Shown here: one piece after another, positions 58,931 through 64,000 of the stretch
How the letters are laid out: the number at the start of each line of letters is the position of its first letter
Numbering within the stretch: position 1 is the stretch's first letter
Assembly (NCBI GenBank): GCA_008638375.1
Contig: CM018036.1
Span: 10,820,328 to 10,884,327 of the forward strand
Direction of reading: 5' to 3'
DNA: 64,000 nucleotides
Source of the DNA: Nyssa sinensis
Taxonomy: Eukaryota; Streptophyta; Magnoliopsida; Cornales; Nyssaceae
Position numbers and translations under genes: made by a program
The notes under the pieces: model-generated
What the model was told of the DNA's origin: nothing
Seen by the model: only the letters and a program-made list of their open reading frames with translations
The model's database searches: none

Positions 58931-60904
58931 GCTGGCAGACGCATCATCATCATCACCACCTTCATCACCATCATCATCATTGCCACCATCATTATCATCA
59001 ATGCCCGACTAGATCAATGTCTGGGAATTTGGCAAGAAGCTTGGTTCTGAAGTCATCATAACCGAACTGCACAAAGTTCCGACCCATCTTTTCCAACTCG
59101 GACTTTCAACCCAGCCTTCGGTCTCAACCCTGGCTTCATCGACCTTCAGAACAAGGGAGGCCTGACGTGCGCTGTTCTCCTTTCTTCAGCCTCTCTAGCT
59201 CCTGAAGGAGGCATTCCCTCTCAGACTTGAGAGAATCCCTCTCTGACTCCATGATGGAGAGGGAATTCCTCACTTCCTTAAGCTCTTCCTTGGCAATTGT
59301 AGCATTGGATTGAGCTGTGCCGAGCTGAAGCCAAGCCTCATCCAGCTCGTCCTCAAGCTTCTCCATAGCCTGAGGATCCATGGCGTACTCCATTAAAGCA
59401 GCCAAACTGTGCAAGGTCTGCAAAAATAGCAAGGAACTTGATCAAATATAAGAAAAAACAAAACACCAAAGAAGGTAGAATGATCATTACCTTCAGATGA
59501 GTGCTCATGGACACCAACAACTATCTTCTGAATGCCCTGCCTCGTACTGCAAGAAGGGGAGTCCTTATGGGGGGCCTCTCCCCAGAATTCCTCAATGGCC
59601 TGGTGAACGGCCTTGTACCCGTCAGGCATTAGGTCCAAGTCTACTGCCACCCTTGTTTTGCCTTTCTTTGGAACCTTTGGAGCCAATGAGGGGGCGGGTT
59701 CAGAAATTACCATGCCCTTCTTGGGCGATGCAGAGGTGGATTCATTGATCATTACGCCTTTTCTTGGGAGGCACAAGGGAAGGAGAGGCAGAAGGCATCG
59801 CCCCTTTCTTGGGGGGTACAGTAGAGGAGGGGATGACAGTGGTCTTCCTCTTCTTCTTTGATGAAGGATCTGCAGGAAGAGGAGGATTCACCACCCTTTT
59901 CTTCCTTGTCGAGCCGCAATTTCCAAAGACGGTTTGCATCACATCTTCAACAACATTCTTATTTTTTGGGGCCATTAGGTTGCTCGGCTTAAAATGACTC
60001 TGAAGTCCCGGTTCTGGGTCTGAAGGAGCCTCTTGTACTGATCTTTAAGAATAGGAGTGAAGGACGGCCTCTTCTTGATGTTCTTGCTTGCACAAAAGAT
60101 ACCACAACAACAGTCAGTCAAACAATACAGAGGTAGGGGCAATAACAGAGCAAAGATTACAAAAGAAAGGGGGTCTCACCCATAAACCCTATGCTCTAGG
60201 GGAATGTAAAGATCTGGTCCTCAAGGTCTGCCACCGTCCCATTCTCCACTAACAAAAAAATACCGATTTTTTCAAGATTTTTTGGAGGTCGGTACAAATG
60301 ATAGAGGTCTGAAACCCTTGTCAAAAGACATGTAGTAGAGGCCCTCTGACTTCATGTACTTAAGATCCATTTTACTGCGGATCAAGTCTAAAGAGACCTC
60401 GACACCGTTCATATGACCTAAAACCATAAACCCTAACAAGGTGTCTCCAATTGTTCAAGATCAGGTCGGCGGGGCAAAGATTAAACCAACAGAAGAATTC
60501 CTTAAGCAATTTGGGGAAAGGAAGACGTAACCCCATTTCAAACCAGGCAGTATGAACACAGATCTCGCCTTCCCTAATATCTGAAGGACGATCTATGTCA
60601 TCAGGGGCCCTAAGGGCGATATTTTGAAGGAAAATTGAATTCCTCCCTTATACTATCTAACCAGGAAGAGGTTACAATGCTCTATCCCTCTTCTCTTTAT
60701 GAGAGTTGGCCTAGAAACCTCTCCTTTTTTGTCCCTAGGCTCTAAAAAAACATCTACAATCCTAACCTCGGGGCTAGAACGGGTCCTTTCTGACCCGGTC
60801 CCCAAGGAACCACTACCCCCAGTAAGGGTTTGGGATGGAGCAGAAGTCTCCAAAAGACTCCTTGAACCACTACCAACGCCAGAAAATGCAGTAGAGATTG
60901 ACAT
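58931..60904 (-). pseudogene. Antisense ORF of the Tat element (Transposase_28-like)
   Basis: Runs on the strand opposite to pol. Start at 60904: MSISTAFSGVGSGSRSLLET, a Ser-rich N-terminus. Middle (about 60600-60400): DDIDRPSDIREGEICVHTAW, GLRLPFPKLLKEFFCWFNLC, PADLILNNWRHLVRVYGF; this spacing of GLRLP-F and a Pro-x-x-L/Asn-x-W segment is that of Pfam Transposase_28 ('putative gypsy type transposon'). Then a Lys-rich NLS-like part (SSKKKRKTTVIPSST, about 59860), a coiled coil (LEDELDEAWLQLGTAQSNA, about 59340; SERDSLKSERECLLQELERL), and an acidic Asp/Gly tail encoded by the (CAT)n-like stretch at 58941-59003. Several stops and frameshifts break it. Related antisense genes are known downstream of pol in Grande/Retand-type Tat elements; their function is unclear. 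Confidence 0.75.
58941..59003. repeat. (CAT)n-rich tract
   Basis: catcatcatcatcaccacc-type trinucleotide repeats; on the minus strand they encode the Asp/Gly-rich C-terminus of the antisense ORF. Confidence 0.85.
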
Positions 60905-61330
60905 TTCAACAAAAAAAATTATAATAATAATAACCAGAGGAGGAAAAAAAGAAGAAAGACAGTGAAAAAAATGAACGAAGGGACCAAAACCGAACCTGAA
61001 AAGAGAGTGAAGCTTCGGACGACCAATATTCCTCACAGTCTAGCTTGCTGGCTCGACAATGGCGAATACTTCTTTTCTTTCTTTTGAGATACAAGAGAAA
61101 CAGTAAAAGAGGAGTACAAAGCTCCTTTCTCTCCTTATATACATTTAGAAAATGGGGGTTACCAAGGCGAATCGTTGCGATGGTTACAAGCAATGATAGC
61201 CTTGAAAGCCCGAAAAATTGACTGCGTAATAAATGACGCACCAACAGTCGTCTTGAAAAATGAGACGATAGAACGTGTGACTTTTCGGAGGCTCATAAGC
61301 TTTTGTTACACCATAAGCTCAAACTAAGGC
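60905..61330. other. Leader or promoter region of the antisense ORF
   Basis: Between the antisense start codon and the polypurine tract. On the minus strand CT-rich (60945-60960) and T-rich; a promoter for the antisense transcript would have to lie here or in the 3' LTR (inference). No coding domain. Confidence 0.4.
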
Positions 61331-61346
61331 TTGGGGGGGGGGGGAG
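61329..61346 (+). other. Tat polypurine tract with 12 consecutive G
   Basis: gcttgggggggggggggag-type tract (G run 61333-61344) just before the 3' LTR. Confidence 0.85.
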
Positions 61347-61350
61347 TAAC

Positions 61351-61922
61351 TGATATACCACAAAGTGAACCGACCAATCCTCACTTGACACGTATAACTA
61401 CTAGACCGGCCCATGCTCAGCCATTCATAACACACATATAGAACTTATAGGTCCGAGCACAAACCTCCAGAGCAGATCCACATTCCTACAGAACTTACGG
61501 GTCTGAAAGCCAACCTTCAGAATACTCTCCTTAGTGCAGAGCTCATCACCGCCTTAATATCTACCTGAGCAGAGAATAAGAAAACAGTCTTCTACAAGGA
61601 AACTGCCACACATGGTTATCTCTATTGATGCAATATCTAACAAGGTAACTGCCTTACTCCGGTGATCAAATTCCTACTTTCATGGCTCCAAATCCTAATC
61701 AACTTAGGAGAGTTAGCCCTATAAATTAAACCCTGAAGGCACGCTTTATTTTCTATGCTCATTCTTTGGCTTACATTACAGTCTTTTCAATTCAGTTTAT
61801 TAACTTAAGAATCGGAGTGGCTATTGCTGGAGCCAATCCGGTGGCTCCTCTGATCTTCTTCTTTGAGTGTTCTTCAGGGAGTCGAGCTTGGAAGTATACG
61901 TGGGCAAAAAAGTGCAGCATCA
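61351..61922 (+). repeat. 3' LTR of the Tat element
   Basis: 572 bp, from TGATATACCAC after the PPT to cagcatca; the ends TGAT/ATCA are inverted repeats. It has a TATA-like ctataaattaa at 61719-61729. There is no second copy for comparison, so the right end is inferred from the terminal dinucleotides and from where unit DNA resumes. Confidence 0.7.
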
Positions 61923-62874
61923 AGTGGAGATGATATGGGCTAACCTATGATATATAATATGGTATCCCTACGTTATATTGGATGTACAAAGACTAAAAAT
62001 ATTGCAATCTCAATTGGTTACTTGGTTTTCAGACAGTAGATTGAACTTTCAAATTGAAATTGGTGGGAGTGAAAGAATGAAAAAGAATGCAATATCATTT
62101 GAATGCTGGTTTAAATTTGGAAATTAGTGGACTAAGACTAATGGAAAAGAGTGTTAACACTTTTAAGGATCATGATTTGGCTTAGTCTCATTTTCAACAA
62201 CAATTTTTCCGGCTGCATTTCTCTTTATAGTACGATCCCCGTATCAATGTGACGGTAGTTCAGATTTGATGACGAGTTTGTGAGACTTAACATTGTGAGA
62301 GTTGTACAAATTGACTAAGATGCCTAGATTCAGTACTAAAATTTTGAGTGACACTCATATTCTTTTTTTTTTTTTTCCTGATAAAATGTGATCGAAACTC
62401 GTAACTGAAATTAGGTGACACCATTCAGGTATTGTTGATTAAATGAATTGTATATTAAATTTGATGGTATTGAGATAATTTCTAGTAATAAACTCTCTCA
62501 AAATTCACTTGTGTCTGTGTATCAATTTGAATTTAATTAGACCAACATAATTAGATACATGTGTAATGAAATGCTTAAATGATTTGAATTAGATATTCAA
62601 ATATGTTTGCTGGAAGATTTTTATTTTTGATTTGAGGGTTTGTTTTTGTTGTCTTACTCTTAGTCCCTTCACATCTGGCCTCTCCTATTGACATTATAGG
62701 AAGGGCACTTCATGAAATATTTAAGTATTCTTTTACTTTTTGACTTAAATAAATAAAAAAACTAGTAGTATTTGATTGGTTTTACTTTTAGAAAATAATT
62801 TTCAAATGAGTTTTTTTTTTTTTTATATCAACCTTTTGTTTTCAAGCAAAATTTGAAAAAATTATTGTTTTTAG
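61923..62874. repeat. 3.4-kb tandem unit, copy 3, last segment
   Basis: Nearly identical to 25590-26503 (aaatattgcaatctcaattg, gattcagtactaaaattttg, catctggcctctc, caaccttttgttttcaagc) and joins directly to copy 4 in the same way as copy 1 joins copy 2. Confidence 0.88.
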
Positions 62875-64000
62875 CCCTGGAATTTTGTTGAGGGAGCAGC
62901 GAAGGCAGGATTATGTTACCTTTCAGTCCTTTAGATTGTGGACTGTGAGAAGGAAAGCCAAAACACTGAATATAAATGAAATTTGTTGGTTTAGATAAGG
63001 GCTTATTTATATTACAGGATGCCTTGCGAATAAGGTCTTAGTAATATCTTTAACTCAATAGTGCTAGTTTAATAGGTAAGGTTGGTTGAAGAAATCTTTG
63101 AATAGTGTTTATATACGAGCTTTGCTTTGACACTTCGGTTGCATGATCTGTATGTGGCTCTGAAACATAGTTAGGTCTACATTCCAAATATGTGCCTCAG
63201 ATTCAAATTATATGAAAGTTAAATGTAATAATTCTCTTAATAGCCTTTTTTATTTTTTGAAAAACCAAAGTTCTAATTGCTATGTTATCTGGAACATGAT
63301 GTAATACGTCACATACTTAGATGTGATACGATAAGGGGTAGGCTTATATAGATGACTATAAGTAGAATACAATGGGATAGGTGTTATTGTCAGACTGTTT
63401 AATGAAAATTAATATTATTGAAGTATACCAAGTTATATTGATCTCTTGTTTTGTGTTGCTTTTTCCCCTATTAATTTTTTCCTCAAAGAAGAATTAAAGA
63501 AAGAACAGATCACAAAATTGAATGCTTTGGAATATAAATATACCGTATTTTGGAACGTACATACCAAAATGAAAATTGTTAGGATATTAACGTTTTCTTG
63601 TAATTATGTCCCAGTGTAAGAATGCTTTATATAAAACTATATTTGTTGCTTAGTATATAAATATTCATAGAATAGAAAACTTGCAAAGTATCCTAAATGG
63701 TTATGGAGATAACCATATTCATCTGTGTATGGATATTTAACAATGTATTCAACTTAACCATACTCATAAGATTCTGGAATTAATGTTACTGACTTCAGCG
63801 GAATTTTTAGCTCAAGAAGTTCAAATTAGATGAAGAGACTAACCCACCCAACTACTAGCAGAGTTCAGAAAAGAGAGAACAATAATCTGCATGAGATGAG
63901 AACTTGAATGTATACTTATCATTTTGATAACCTTATGACAGACAGTTATGCATCTGATCCATGAAATTGAAATCTTGTCTGAATAAACTATTTTTAATGG
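62875..64000. repeat. 3.4-kb tandem unit, copy 4 (continues beyond the window)
   Basis: Nearly identical to 26506-27670, including the 40-codon frame at 62876-62998. Cut by the window edge. Confidence 0.88.

Larger units (their letters stand above)
54194..61922 (+). mobile_element. 5'-truncated Tat-like Gypsy element
   Basis: About 7.7 kb: pol on the plus strand, a 31-bp minisatellite, an antisense ORF, a polypurine tract with 12 G and a 3' LTR. There is no 5' LTR, PBS or gag. Comparison with unit copies 1 and 2 shows that about 1 kb of the target (equivalent of 24600-25585) is missing at the insertion, so the element lost its left end in a deletion that also took target DNA. Confidence 0.88.

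Overview
The window looks like repeat-dense heterochromatic-type DNA from a eudicot plant. The evidence is one recognisable cytosolic ribosomal protein gene (eL34, 5' part, minus strand, 2664-3132) with GT-AG introns and a telo-box, followed by about 60 kb of plant transposable elements: LINE, tRNA-derived SINEs, MULE-like, MITEs, CACTA, Copia and Ty3/Gypsy lineages (chromovirus, Athila-like, Tat-like). The species cannot be told from the sequence alone.

Layout. 1-3420: start of an RPL34-like gene; its third exon is not in the window. 3421-5140: AT-rich, no gene. 5140-7262: 3'-truncated Copia gag-protease remnant with PBS and one LTR (minus). 7270-10236: 5'-truncated L1-type LINE reverse transcriptase (minus), split by a 1.05 kb MULE-like element with a 9-bp target duplication (7398-8446). 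10249-10360 and 10888-11082: two SINEs with clear target duplications. From about 11378 to the end the base layer is a tandemly duplicated, apparently non-coding unit of roughly 3.4 kb (four copies or parts), cut open by later insertions: a decayed Copia (11911-18572), a young near-intact chromovirus (18943-24020), a composite block of LTRs (30810-46572) that holds a 7.2 kb CACTA transposon (31073-38278), a MITE (47146-47352), an Athila-like gag-protease-only element (47357-54130) and a Tat-like element with two RNase H domains and an antisense ORF (about 54194-61922).

Most elements can be reconstructed precisely because paralogous copies of the 3.4-kb unit, or of an LTR, supply the empty insertion site: Copia TSD GATAT, chromovirus TSD TATTT, CACTA TSD AGA, Athila TSD ATAAA. 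The chromovirus is the only near-functional element (one 1,463-codon frame with two nonsense codons). The CACTA carries a six-exon Transposase_24 (TNPA-like) gene, a 161-bp tandem array and, most interestingly, an exon that resembles a host DUF962/MPO1-like membrane protein, so it is a candidate Pack-CACTA. Most nonsense codons I could assign across several elements look like C-to-T changes at CGA or CAG codons, as expected from methylated-cytosine decay. No complete, clearly functional host gene is present.
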